Source: Paraburkholderia sp. UYCP14C | Lineage (GTDB): Bacteria > Pseudomonadota > Gammaproteobacteria > Burkholderiales > Burkholderiaceae | DNA: 64,000 bases | NCBI RefSeq assembly: GCF_004197395.1 | Contig: NZ_SELS01000004.1 | Location: 186,001 to 250,000, forward strand | Direction of reading: 5' to 3' | Part shown: positions 29,263-36,324 of the stretch, piece by piece | Layout of the letters: each line of letters begins with the position of its first letter | Position numbering within the stretch: position 1 is the stretch's first letter | The notes under the pieces: generated by a model | Seen by the model: only the letters and a program-made list of their open reading frames with translations | Databases searched by the model: none | What the model was told of the DNA's origin: nothing | Position numbers and translations under genes: made by a program

Positions 29263-31437
29263 ATGTTCGACTCCATCAAGCGGTTGATAAAAAAATGGCG
29301 CGCGTCGCGCGACGGCGGCCATCAACTCGACGCGCTGCTCGCGATCGCGGACAAGAGCGCGCCTTACGCGGAGCGCAGCGAATGGCTGATCGAACTCGCG
29401 CACTGGATTCGCCGCGGCCGCAGGGTGCCGCCCGCTACGGCCGACGCGGCCGACACCGCCGCCCCCCAGTCAGACCCCGCCCACACGCGCATCCGCTACC
29501 TGTTGCACGTGCTCGACCGCAACCCCGCATGGAAGGCCAATGTCGCGGGCATCCTGCGTGCGCTGCTGCGCGAAAGCGACGGCCTCTCGCTGCTGTGCGA
29601 CGCCGGCATGCCGGTGCATTCGGGCTTTTTCGGCGCGGTGTTCGAGCGGCTCGAAGCATCACTGATTCCGCCCGCGCCGAACCGCCGCGACCTCACCGCG
29701 ATCGTCACGCTGATGTTCGGCACCGAGCGCGACGCCGAATGGATCGACACGCTGCCCACCGATCTGCTCTTGCGTATCCATGCGCTATTCGAGTACGCGC
29801 CCGATGAAGAAGAAGACCAGCGCGACAGCACGCCGTTCTCGCTCGACCTGCTAGCCGCGCTGCACAACCTGACCTGCCAGATCAGCTCGACCGGACTGTC
29901 GCAAACGGTGCGCAGCCGGCTGGGCGGGGTGGCGCCACCCGAGGAGCGCCGCGACGAGCGCGTTGACCACGTCATCGATGCACGCACCACCGACGCCCCC
30001 GGCGTACGCGTCGCGATGGAGAACCAGCCGTTCTACCGCCTCACCCGCGCGATGCTCGCGGTCGAGACCGCGCACGACGCGTACGCGGCGGGCGGTCCGC
30101 AGGAGCCGCTGCTGCGCGAGGTCAACTATCTGCGGCTGCTGCTCGACGAATGCCGCGCCTCGACCGACGACGTGTTCGCGCATCTGTACCGCAATGGCGT
30201 GAGCGTCGACATCGTGTTTCAGGTCGAGCGGATGCGCATGCGCATCGAGCGCGCCGAGCATCTGCTCGATGCGTGGATGGCGCAGCACGATCTGCGCGCG
30301 GCCGCGCGGCTGACCGCCGAACTCGTGCGCGCGAATCACGCGAGCCAGAGCGTCGCGCATCTCGCCCGCAGCAATTCATCGCTGCTCGCGCGCAAGATCG
30401 TCGAGTACAGCGCGGACACCGGCGAGCACTACATCGCGCGCGATCGCGCCGAGTATCTGAAGATGATGCGCATGGCGGCCGGCGGCGGACTCGTGACCGT
30501 CGTCACCGTGTGCGTGAAGTTCGCGATCACGGGCGCGCATCTGCACGCGATGTTCGAAGGCGTGCTCGCCGGCTTCAACTACGCGGCGAGCTTTCTGCTG
30601 ATGCACTTCCTGCACTTCTCGCTCGCGACCAAGCAGCCGGCGATGACCGCGCCGACGCTCGCGCGCGAACTCGATGGCGTCGGCACGCCGGCCGGCGTCG
30701 ACAGTTTCGTGAGCTCGGTGACCGCGCTGATGCGCACGCAGGCCGCCGCGGTGCTCGGCAACGTGCTGCTGGTATTTCCCGTCAGTCTTTGCGTGGACCT
30801 GCTGTACCACGCGCTGTTCAACCACGACCTCATTTCGGCCGACAAGGCGATCGCGACGCTGCAGTCGTTCTCGCTGATCGGGCCGACGCCGTTCTATGCG
30901 GCACTGACGGGCGTGCTGCTATGGTCGTCGAGTCTGCTCGCCGGCTGGGCGGACAACTGGTTCATCCTGCATCGCGTCGCCGATGCGCTCGCCTACAACC
31001 GGCGCCTGCGCATGACGCTCGGCGTGGCCGGCGCCGACCGTCTCGCGCGCTTCTGCCGCGCCAACGTCGCGGGGGTGGTCGGCAATATCACGCTCGGCCT
31101 GATGCTTGGGCTCGTGCCGGCGATCCTCACCGCGTTCGCGTTCAAGTTCGAGGTGCGTCACGTGACGCTGTCCGCTGGGTCGATCGGGGTGGCGCTCGGC
31201 GTGCTCGGCGAAAGCGCGCTGAAGCTGCCGGCACTGTGGTGGGCGGTGGCGGGCGTCGGCAGCATGGCGATTCTCAATGTCGCCGTGAGTTTTGCGCTGG
31301 CGTTCTACATGGCGGTGAAATCGCGCGATTTGCGGCGCAACGCGGTGCGCTCGCTGCGCGGCGCGATCTGGCAGCGGGTCAGAAGGCATCCGCTGGAACT
31401 GGTGTGGCCGGCCAAAGCGGTCCGCGAGGCGAGCTGA
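29263..31437 (+). CDS. Gcr-type 'site-specific recombinase' family membrane protein
   Basis: The 724-residue protein matches the large family annotated as site-specific recombinase (COG4389-like) in beta-proteobacteria. The N-terminal 400 residues are soluble and helical. The C-terminal third has several long hydrophobic helices (for example ALTGVLLWSSSLLAGWADNW and VVGNITLGLMLGLVPAIL). I see no tyrosine- or serine-recombinase catalytic motif, so the name is historical and the activity unproven. It stands alone between pqiC and an RlmL-like gene. Confidence 0.75.
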   Translation: MFDSIKRLIKKWRASRDGGHQLDALLAIADKSAPYAERSEWLIELAHWIRRGRRVPPATADAADTAAPQSDPAHTRIRYLLHVLDRNPAWKANVAGILRALLRESDGLSLLCDAGMPVHSGFFGAVFERLEASLIPPAPNRRDLTAIVTLMFGTERDAEWIDTLPTDLLLRIHALFEYAPDEEEDQRDSTPFSLDLLAALHNLTCQISSTGLSQTVRSRLGGVAPPEERRDERVDHVIDARTTDAPGVRVAMENQPFYRLTRAMLAVETAHDAYAAGGPQEPLLREVNYLRLLLDECRASTDDVFAHLYRNGVSVDIVFQVERMRMRIERAEHLLDAWMAQHDLRAAARLTAELVRANHASQSVAHLARSNSSLLARKIVEYSADTGEHYIARDRAEYLKMMRMAAGGGLVTVVTVCVKFAITGAHLHAMFEGVLAGFNYAASFLLMHFLHFSLATKQPAMTAPTLARELDGVGTPAGVDSFVSSVTALMRTQAAAVLGNVLLVFPVSLCVDLLYHALFNHDLISADKAIATLQSFSLIGPTPFYAALTGVLLWSSSLLAGWADNWFILHRVADALAYNRRLRMTLGVAGADRLARFCRANVAGVVGNITLGLMLGLVPAILTAFAFKFEVRHVTLSAGSIGVALGVLGESALKLPALWWAVAGVGSMAILNVAVSFALAFYMAVKSRDLRRNAVRSLRGAIWQRVRRHPLELVWPAKAVREAS

Positions 31438-31543
31438 CGCGACGACGGGCGACTCCCCGGCGTGCCGATCGCGCCGATCGCGCCGGGCCGCCGATCCCGA
31501 CCGCGTACAATAGCGCCTTATCCAACGCCTTGCGGCAACCTCA

Positions 31544-32830
31544 ATGTCCTTCGATTTCTTCCTTCCTTGCCCGCGCGGGCTCGAAGCTCCGCTCGCGGCC
31601 GAACTCGCCGAAATTGCCGCCAAACATCTGAACGGCGCCGCGTTCACGGCCGGCGCCCAGGTGCCGGGCGGTGTGCATTTCCGCGGCGGCTGGGCCGCCG
31701 GCATGGCGGCCAACCTGCACTCGCGTCTGGCGAGCCGCGTGCTGCTGAAAATCGCGCAACGGCCCTATCGCAGCGAGCAGGACATCTACGCGCTCGCGCT
31801 CGAGCAGCGCTGGGAGCAATGGTTCTCCGCGCACGAGACGCTGCGCGTCGACGTCACCGCGATCAAGTCGCCGCTGCGCAGCCTCGAGTTCACGACGCTG
31901 CGCGTGAAGGACGCGATCTGCGACCGTCTGCGCGAAAAAAGCGGCGCTCGGCCGAGCATCGACACCGCGATGCCCGACGTGCGCGTGTTCGCGTTCCTGA
32001 CCGCGACCGACTGCACGCTGTACCTCGATACCTCGGGCGATCCGCTGTTCAAGCGCGGCTGGCGTCTCGACAAGGGCGCGGCGCCGCTGCGCGAAAACCT
32101 CGCGGCGGGCATCCTGCGTCTGACCGGCTGGCAGGCCGGCACGCCGCTCTACGATCCGATGTGCGGCAGCGGCACGTTCCTCGCCGAAGCGGCGCAGGTC
32201 GCGCTGAACATCGCGCCGGGCGCGCAGCGGCGCTTCGGCTTCGAGAAGCTCATCCAGTTCGATTCGCGGACCTGGCAAACGCTGCGGGGTGCCGCGCTCG
32301 AAGCGAAGAACGCGGCACGCGCCACGCGCGGCGCCGATCTGCAGATTTTCGGCAGCGACATCTCCGGCGACATGCTCGAAAAAGCGCGCGCGAATTTCGA
32401 GCGCGCCGGCTTGCCGTCCATTGCGCTCAAGCAGCTCGACGCGCGCGACATGACGCCGCCTAGCTCGGCACCCGGCATCCTCGTCGCGAATCCGCCGTAT
32501 GGCGAGCGGATCGAAGTGCGCGGCCGCAATGCACGCGGCGAGCTTCGCGAAGGCCGCGGCAATCGCGACGACGACGGCTTCCGCCGCATTCAGGAAGAAG
32601 CGCCGGACAGCGAGTTTTTCCAGTTGCTCGGCAATGCGTTGAAGCAGCGCTTTGCCGGATGGCATGCGTTTATCCTGACGTCGGATCGCAAGCTGCCGGG
32701 GCAACTGCGCCTGCGCGAATCGACGAAGACGCCGCTTTTCAACGGCGCGCTTGAATGCCGGCTGTTCCGCTTCGATCTGATCGCGGGCAGCGTGCGGCAG
32801 CGTCCGCAGGGGGATACGCCGGCGGGGTGA
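31544..32830 (+). CDS. THUMP-domain class I SAM-dependent RNA methyltransferase (RlmL N-terminal type)
   Basis: The 428-residue protein has an N-terminal ferredoxin-like/THUMP region (about 1-165, LPCPRGLEAPLAAEL and LEFTTLRVKDAICDRL). It then has the catalytic UPF0020-type domain with DPMCGSGTFLAEAA (SAM and catalysis) and NPPYGER (target-base motif). This corresponds to the N-terminal half of E. coli RlmL, which makes m2G2445 in 23S rRNA; the C-terminal RlmK half is absent. A TACAAT hexamer lies at 31506-31511. The modified base is inferred. Confidence 0.88.
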   Translation: MSFDFFLPCPRGLEAPLAAELAEIAAKHLNGAAFTAGAQVPGGVHFRGGWAAGMAANLHSRLASRVLLKIAQRPYRSEQDIYALALEQRWEQWFSAHETLRVDVTAIKSPLRSLEFTTLRVKDAICDRLREKSGARPSIDTAMPDVRVFAFLTATDCTLYLDTSGDPLFKRGWRLDKGAAPLRENLAAGILRLTGWQAGTPLYDPMCGSGTFLAEAAQVALNIAPGAQRRFGFEKLIQFDSRTWQTLRGAALEAKNAARATRGADLQIFGSDISGDMLEKARANFERAGLPSIALKQLDARDMTPPSSAPGILVANPPYGERIEVRGRNARGELREGRGNRDDDGFRRIQEEAPDSEFFQLLGNALKQRFAGWHAFILTSDRKLPGQLRLRESTKTPLFNGALECRLFRFDLIAGSVRQRPQGDTPAG

Positions 32831-32868
32831 GGCTGCGTCGGTTGGGCGGCGTGCTGTCGTTGTCATGG

Positions 32869-32898
32869 AAACCGCGGACGTCGTGCCGCGGTTTTTTT
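32869..32898 (+). terminator. terminator of the RlmL-like gene
   Basis: AAACCGCGG, an 8-nt loop and CCGCGGTTTTTTT form a strong stem plus T-tract 38 bp after the stop. The T-tract is also the left edge of a sequence repeated at 34401. Confidence 0.9.
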
Positions 32899-33027
32899 AT
32901 TGCGTCGCGTCTATGAAGGAAAGTAGCCGTGAAAAAGCCCCGTCGCCGGGGCTTATGTCTATTTCGTGCGATACCACCTCCATAGCTTCATGATCGCCAC
33001 ATAGGCCAGCACTGCCACGATCAGTTC
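32892..33027. repeat. left-end repeat of accessory module 1 (pairs with 34401-34536)
   Basis: These 136 bp match 34401-34536 without gaps and with about 6 mismatches. The unit starts in a T-tract, includes a minus-strand terminator and covers the 3' end of a small membrane-protein gene. It marks the distal end of each hcp-effector-immunity module. Confidence 0.85.
32932..32954 (-). terminator. terminator of accessory module 1
   Basis: On the minus strand AAGCCCCG, loop GCGA, CGGGGCTT then TTTC gives a perfect 8-bp stem and T-tract. It lies 5 bp after the immunity-like gene stop and ends the hcp-effector-immunity transcript. An identical copy is at 34441-34463. Confidence 0.9.
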
Positions 33028-33213
33028 GATAGTCACCCAGAACACAAAATAAATGTCCCTAGGGTCCCGCACACCGAGCCAATCGGAAGCCGCCCAATAT
33101 GCGTTCGACTCGTTTTCCGTCCACACATTATTTGGCGGGACATAGCGAACCGACATCAGGAACAATGAAATGAATAGCCCGATCTTGAACAGCCTACGGA
33201 CAAGTGTTGCCAT
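32959..33213 (-). CDS. small two-helix membrane protein, candidate immunity factor (module 1)
   Basis: The 84-residue protein has an N-terminal helix (about residues 8-25, LFKIGLFISLFLMSVRYV), a polar loop of about 35 residues with WTENESNAYWA and LGVRDPRDIY, and a second helix (about 60-77, ELIVAVLAYVAIMKLW) ending in basic RWYRTK. The topology puts the conserved loop in the periplasm, where the neighbouring effector should act. The ATG at 33213 overlaps the effector's 3' end by 20 bp with GAGG 8 nt upstream. Three paralogues lie in the next module. I know no named family; immunity is inferred from position and pairing. Confidence 0.7.
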   Translation of the reverse strand: MATLVRRLFKIGLFISLFLMSVRYVPPNNVWTENESNAYWAASDWLGVRDPRDIYFVFWVTIELIVAVLAYVAIMKLWRWYRTK

Positions 33214-33712
33214 GCGTAATGACCTCAATTGTTCCGTAGGCGCGAAGCCCCGACCTGCCGGCAGGGATTTTCATGGTGTACAGCAGCGCCGTGCGGATTC
33301 TCAGAAAATCTGTACGGCTTGGTAGCGTAATGCAACCAAGTGATACGCCGTCACCGCCGGCCGGATGTAGCCGGAAATGCCCGCGCTTGACACCACTGAC
33401 CCATGTAAAGTCATCAATGCTGCCGTCATCCCGATACAGGGCGAACCATTCAGCGTGATATGTCGGCTTTCCACGGAAGGCATTCCATTCATCTGCCAAC
33501 CACGCCTCAGCCTTGGAACGTATGCCGCCAGTCGGACGGTCAATGATCCAGTATTTGCCGGCGGGAATTGGCCCCTTGCCAGCCACAGCCGTACAGCCGC
33601 CCCGATTGCGGTATTGTCGATCACCAGAGTAAGCGTTGAACGTGCCAACGCCAAAAATGGTCAGCTGTGACAGCGGCGCGTTGTTCACGAGAAATTTGCC
33701 GAAGTGAGCCAT
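33194..33712 (-). CDS. DUF2778/Tlde1-type L,D-transpeptidase-fold effector (module 1)
   Basis: The 172-residue protein has family features GPIPAGKYWIIDRP (about 47-60), WFALYRDD, and the catalytic block RGHFRLHPAGGDGVSLGCITLP, with His116, Ser124, Gly126 and Cys127 in the H-x7-S-x-G-C arrangement of L,D-transpeptidase-like peptidoglycan enzymes. Tlde1-type proteins are type VI secretion effectors that attack peptidoglycan precursors in the periplasm. There is no signal peptide, as expected for a T6SS-delivered toxin. It starts 3 bp after the hcp stop and overlaps the following small membrane protein. Family call is strong; delivery by Hcp is inferred from gene order. Confidence 0.85.
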   Translation of the reverse strand: MAHFGKFLVNNAPLSQLTIFGVGTFNAYSGDRQYRNRGGCTAVAGKGPIPAGKYWIIDRPTGGIRSKAEAWLADEWNAFRGKPTYHAEWFALYRDDGSIDDFTWVSGVKRGHFRLHPAGGDGVSLGCITLPSRTDFLRIRTALLYTMKIPAGRSGLRAYGTIEVITHGNTCP

Positions 33713-33715
33713 GTC

Positions 33716-34213
33716 TCACGCCCCCTTGTCACCGCGCTCATTCCACGAATCGGTGTATTTGATATTGCCGTCGAGGTAGTGCAAGGTTATGCGGTCATAC
33801 ATCATCGAGACCGATTCAACATGATTGAGCGCGGATGCTTCGGCGAGTTTTGTGTTGGCCATGCCGGGATTGATGCCACACACCTTCACGCCTTCGAGCG
33901 TCATCACAAAATAGACTTCTTCTCTTCCCGCATCATTGATGCGATACCACTTGATCTCCGCAGACTTCAGCGTTTGCCCCTTCGCCACCGCCTTGTAAAG
34001 ATAGGGCGTCGCCGCATCAAATTCCTTTTCGAGCGAAATCGGCGAGTGCGTACGTGTGCCGGTAATTTTCCCGTTGGCGCTATCAACCGGCAGATTGACG
34101 CCGTGACCGAAGCTGATGATCTCAATACTTCCTTCGCGATCCTGAACTCTTGACGAACCCTTGATATCTGCGCCGCCGTCATCCTTAAGCCACATATATG
34201 CAGGAATACCCAT
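33716..34213 (-). CDS. hcp: Hcp family type VI secretion tube protein (module 1)
   Basis: The 165-residue protein begins MGIPAYMWLKDDGGADIKG and has ISFGHGVNLPVD, THSPISLEKEFDAATPYLYK and SAEIKWYRI, typical of Hcp, which stacks as hexameric rings to form the T6SS tube and can carry effectors inside its lumen. The ATG at 34213 has AAAGGAGG upstream; frame continuation beyond it is unlike Hcp. It differs from the second copy at 3 residues (Lys18/Arg, Ala/Thr and Leu/Trp near the C-terminus). No other T6SS structural gene is in the window. Confidence 0.93.
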   Translation of the reverse strand: MGIPAYMWLKDDGGADIKGSSRVQDREGSIEIISFGHGVNLPVDSANGKITGTRTHSPISLEKEFDAATPYLYKAVAKGQTLKSAEIKWYRINDAGREEVYFVMTLEGVKVCGINPGMANTKLAEASALNHVESVSMMYDRITLHYLDGNIKYTDSWNERGDKGA

Positions 34214-34380
34214 GCTGAATAAAACCTCCTTTGCCTGAGAGCAGCGTTCAGAAAGGGGCGCGCCTTGCAAGAGCGACGCCTTCGCAACGCTGCGCCAATG
34301 ATCGAGGATCCGGAGGAGATCGAAGGCAAAAGAAAACGTAACTTGACAAGAATTAACGCCATCGCAAATAAAGTGCGACG
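33893..34380. repeat. near-identical hcp 5' block, copy 1 (pairs with 36004-36491)
   Basis: This covers the first two thirds of hcp and its entire 165-bp leader. Over the coding part I see one mismatch in about 320 bp against copy 2; the leader has a handful. Adjacent sequence towards the hcp 3' end (33795-33892) has about 14 mismatches in 100 bp, so the identity changes abruptly near 33893. Confidence 0.85.
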
Positions 34381-34385
34381 AGAGG

Positions 34386-34407
34386 CGCCCCACAGGGGCG
34401 TTTTTTT
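34386..34407 (+). terminator. plus-strand terminator-like hairpin between modules
   Basis: CGCCCC, loop ACA, GGGGCG and seven T form a compact intrinsic terminator in the plus direction. No plus-strand gene lies just upstream, so it has no obvious client. It occupies the same position relative to the repeat as the RlmL-gene terminator at 32869. Confidence 0.7.
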
Positions 34408-34536
34408 ATTGCGTCACGTCTATGAGGGAAAGCGGCCGTGAAAAAGCCCCGTCGCCGGGGCTTATGTCCCTTTCGTGCGATACCACCTCCATAGCTTCAT
34501 GATCGCCACATAGGCCAGCACTGCCACGATCAGTTC
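34401..34536. repeat. left-end repeat of accessory module 2 (pairs with 32892-33027)
   Basis: This is the second copy of the 136-bp module-end repeat. It includes the terminator at 34441-34463 and the 3' end of the small membrane-protein gene at 34462. The repeat shows that the two modules share their distal ends although module 2 is about 600 bp longer inside. Confidence 0.85.
34441..34463 (-). terminator. terminator of accessory module 2
   Basis: This carries the same perfect stem AAGCCCCG/CGGGGCTT and T-tract (minus strand) as at 32932. The stop codon of the gene at 34462 overlaps the first bases of the stem. Confidence 0.9.
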
Positions 34537-34725
34537 AATCGGCACCCAAACCACGATGTACAAATCCTCAGGATCGCGAATGCCGAGCGCTTGCGATGTG
34601 TATAACCACGCGCGCATTTCTGCCTGCGACCATTCATAGTGAAGCGGGCGCACAAAAATGAATGACAGAAGGAACAGACCTAAAAACAGCACGACCTTAG
34701 ACCCCTTACGGGCAGGCATTGCCAT
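34462..34725 (-). CDS. small two-helix membrane protein, immunity paralogue C
   Basis: The 87-residue protein has a first helix at about residues 9-26 (SKVVLFLGLFLLSFIFV), a loop with YEWSQAEMRAW and LGIRDPEDLY, and a second helix IELIVAVLAYVAIMKLW then RWYRTKGT. The C-terminal 30 residues match the module 1 protein almost exactly while the N-terminal half differs strongly. It starts after GAGGTCATCACGT, a ribosome-site block shared with its paralogues. It is the last gene of the module 2 transcript. Confidence 0.7.
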   Translation of the reverse strand: MAMPARKGSKVVLFLGLFLLSFIFVRPLHYEWSQAEMRAWLYTSQALGIRDPEDLYIVVWVPIELIVAVLAYVAIMKLWRWYRTKGT

Positions 34726-34740
34726 ACGTGATGACCTCTC

Positions 34741-35027
34741 TCATGCGCTATCTCTCCATGCGGCATTTCTGCCCTGATACCACCGCCATAGCTTCATGAT
34801 CGCCGCATAGGCCAGCGCCGCCGCGATCAGTTCAATCGGCACCCACACCAGGTAGTACAAATCCTCTGGGTCATGGATGCCGAGCCGAGCCGATTCGAAG
34901 CACGCGACCATGCGCGCGACTCGCTTTCTGTCCACTCATAGGGGTATGGATGGACATAGAGCAGCAAAAGACGGAATAGGCCGCAGAACAGAACGCCCCT
35001 GAACACCTTACGGGCAAGTGCTGCCAT
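34741..35027 (-). pseudogene. frameshifted immunity paralogue B
   Basis: Two frames together give one family member. The first starts MAALARKVFRGVLFCGLF at 35027 and runs to ASNRLG. The second continues IHDPEDLYYLVWVPIELI to the stop at 34741. The break is an exact tandem duplication of CCGAG (34880-34884 and 34885-34889); deleting one copy restores a continuous reading frame through NRLGIHDPEDLY. The restored protein would be about 93 residues with the same two helices. As it stands, only a 66-residue product lacking the second helix can be made. Confidence 0.85.
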
Positions 35028-35042
35028 GCGTAATGACGTCTC

Positions 35043-35324
35043 TCATCCGCTATCTCTCCATGTGGATTTTCTACCCTGATACCACCGCCACACCTTCATG
35101 ATTGCCACATACAGCACCACTGCTACAAGCAAATCACCTAGCAGCACGAGCGGTATGTATAAATCGTCGGGATCGCGAATCCCGAGCCGATTAGCGGCAT
35201 GTAACCAGGCAGTCGTTTGGCTCTCAGTCCACGGTTCGGGGTACGTGTGGACGAAGGGCACGGCGAGACAGAACAGGCCGACAAACAGCGCCACCTTGAA
35301 CAGCCTACGGGCAAGTGTTGCCAT
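35043..35324 (-). CDS. small two-helix membrane protein, immunity paralogue A (module 2)
   Basis: The 93-residue protein has a first helix at about residues 8-25 (LFKVALFVGLFCLAVPFV), a loop with WTESQTTAWLHAANRLGIRDPDDLY, and a second helix (LLVAVVLYVAIMKVW) followed by a basic tail. The ATG at 35324 overlaps the effector's stop by 20 bp, exactly as in module 1, which pairs it with the module 2 effector as cognate immunity candidate. The second helix diverges from the other three copies. Confidence 0.7.
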   Translation of the reverse strand: MATLARRLFKVALFVGLFCLAVPFVHTYPEPWTESQTTAWLHAANRLGIRDPDDLYIPLVLLGDLLVAVVLYVAIMKVWRWYQGRKSTWRDSG

Positions 35325-35823
35325 ACGTGATGACCTCAATTGTTCCGTAGGCGCGAAGCCCCGAATTCCCGGCAGGGATTTTCGTGGTGTGCAGCAGCGC
35401 CGAGCGGATTCTCAGGAAATCTGTACGGCTTGGCAGGGTGATGCAGCCAAGCGAAGTCCCGTGGCCGCCTACCGGATGCAACCGGAACTGGCCGCGCTTG
35501 ACGCCATTGACCCATGTCCAGTCATCAATCGCACCATCGTCACGATATAGCGCGAACCATTCATTGTGATGTGTTGGAGGCCCAAATACTGAATTGACGG
35601 TGTCCTTTGTCCAAGCCCATGCCTGAGACCCGATGCCGCTGGTGGGCCGGTCCACGATCCAGTATTTACCGGCGGGGATGGGGCCGTTATCGGGCACCAT
35701 TGTGCAGCCGCCCCGATTGCGGTATTGCTCATGGCCGGAAAACGCGTTGAATGTGCCGACGCCCAAAATGGTCAGCGGTGACAGCGGCGCGTTGTTCACG
35801 AGAAATTTGCCGAAGTGAGCCAT
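35305..35823 (-). CDS. DUF2778/Tlde1-type L,D-transpeptidase-fold effector (module 2)
   Basis: This 172-residue paralogue of the module 1 effector has no gaps between them and 36 differences (79% identity by hand alignment). The catalytic block keeps His116, Ser124, Gly126 and Cys127 (FRLHPVGGHGTSLGCITLP). Variation is concentrated at residues 62-88, while the N-terminal 15 and the C-terminal 30 residues are nearly constant. It is flanked by hcp (3 bp gap) and an overlapping immunity candidate. The family call is strong; the specificity difference from copy 1 is inferred. Confidence 0.85.
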   Translation of the reverse strand: MAHFGKFLVNNAPLSPLTILGVGTFNAFSGHEQYRNRGGCTMVPDNGPIPAGKYWIVDRPTSGIGSQAWAWTKDTVNSVFGPPTHHNEWFALYRDDGAIDDWTWVNGVKRGQFRLHPVGGHGTSLGCITLPSRTDFLRIRSALLHTTKIPAGNSGLRAYGTIEVITYGNTCP

Positions 35824-35826
35824 GTC

Positions 35827-36324
35827 TCACGCCCCCTTGTCACCGCGCTCATTCCACGAATCGGTGTATTTGATATTGCCGTCGAGGTAGTGCCAGGTTA
35901 TGCGGTCATACATCATCGAGACCGATTCAACGTGATTGAGCGTGGACGCCTCTGCGAGTTTGGTGTTAGCCATGCCGGGATTAATACCGCAGACCTTGAC
36001 TCCTTCGAGCGTCATCACAAAATAGACTTCTTCTCTTCCCGCATCATTGATGCGATACCACTTGATCTCCGCAGACTTCAGCGTTTGCCCCTTCGCCACC
36101 GCCTTGTAAAGATAGGGCGTCGCCGCATCAAATTCCTTTTCGAGCGAAATCGGCGAGTGCGTACGTGTGCCGGTAATTTTCCCGTTGGCGCTATCAACCG
36201 GCAGATTGACGCCGTGACCGAAGCTGATGATCTCAATACTTCCTTCGCGATCCTGAACTCTTGACGAACCCCTGATATCTGCGCCGCCGTCATCCTTAAG
36301 CCACATATATGCAGGAATACCCAT
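35827..36324 (-). CDS. hcp: Hcp family type VI secretion tube protein (module 2)
   Basis: The 165-residue Hcp has the same features as the module 1 copy and differs at 3 residues. The leader also has an AAAGGAGG ribosome site. It is the first gene of a transcript reading hcp, effector, immunity A, broken immunity B, immunity C, terminator. Near-identity to copy 1, set against diverged effectors, suggests gene conversion or strong constraint on the tube protein. Confidence 0.93.
   Translation of the reverse strand: MGIPAYMWLKDDGGADIRGSSRVQDREGSIEIISFGHGVNLPVDSANGKITGTRTHSPISLEKEFDAATPYLYKAVAKGQTLKSAEIKWYRINDAGREEVYFVMTLEGVKVCGINPGMANTKLAEASTLNHVESVSMMYDRITWHYLDGNIKYTDSWNERGDKGA

Noticed and set aside
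34343-34371. TTGACA with an AT-rich -10-like stretch on the plus strand in the hcp leader
   Set aside because: It points away from hcp, the -10 match is poor and no plus-strand gene follows. Both copies carry it simply because the leader is duplicated.
34214-34380. Glycine-riboswitch-like words (CTCTCAGGCAAA before AGGAGG) in the hcp leader
   Set aside because: The other conserved aptamer parts are missing, and the second hcp copy has CTCTCAAGCAAA, breaking a core base. Treated as chance.
32959-36324. Phage lysis cassette (tail-tube-like protein, endolysin, holin)
   Set aside because: The tube protein has the Hcp N-terminus and motifs, the enzyme is DUF2778-like rather than a lysozyme or amidase, and no other phage gene is present. 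A T6SS effector module explains the layout better.
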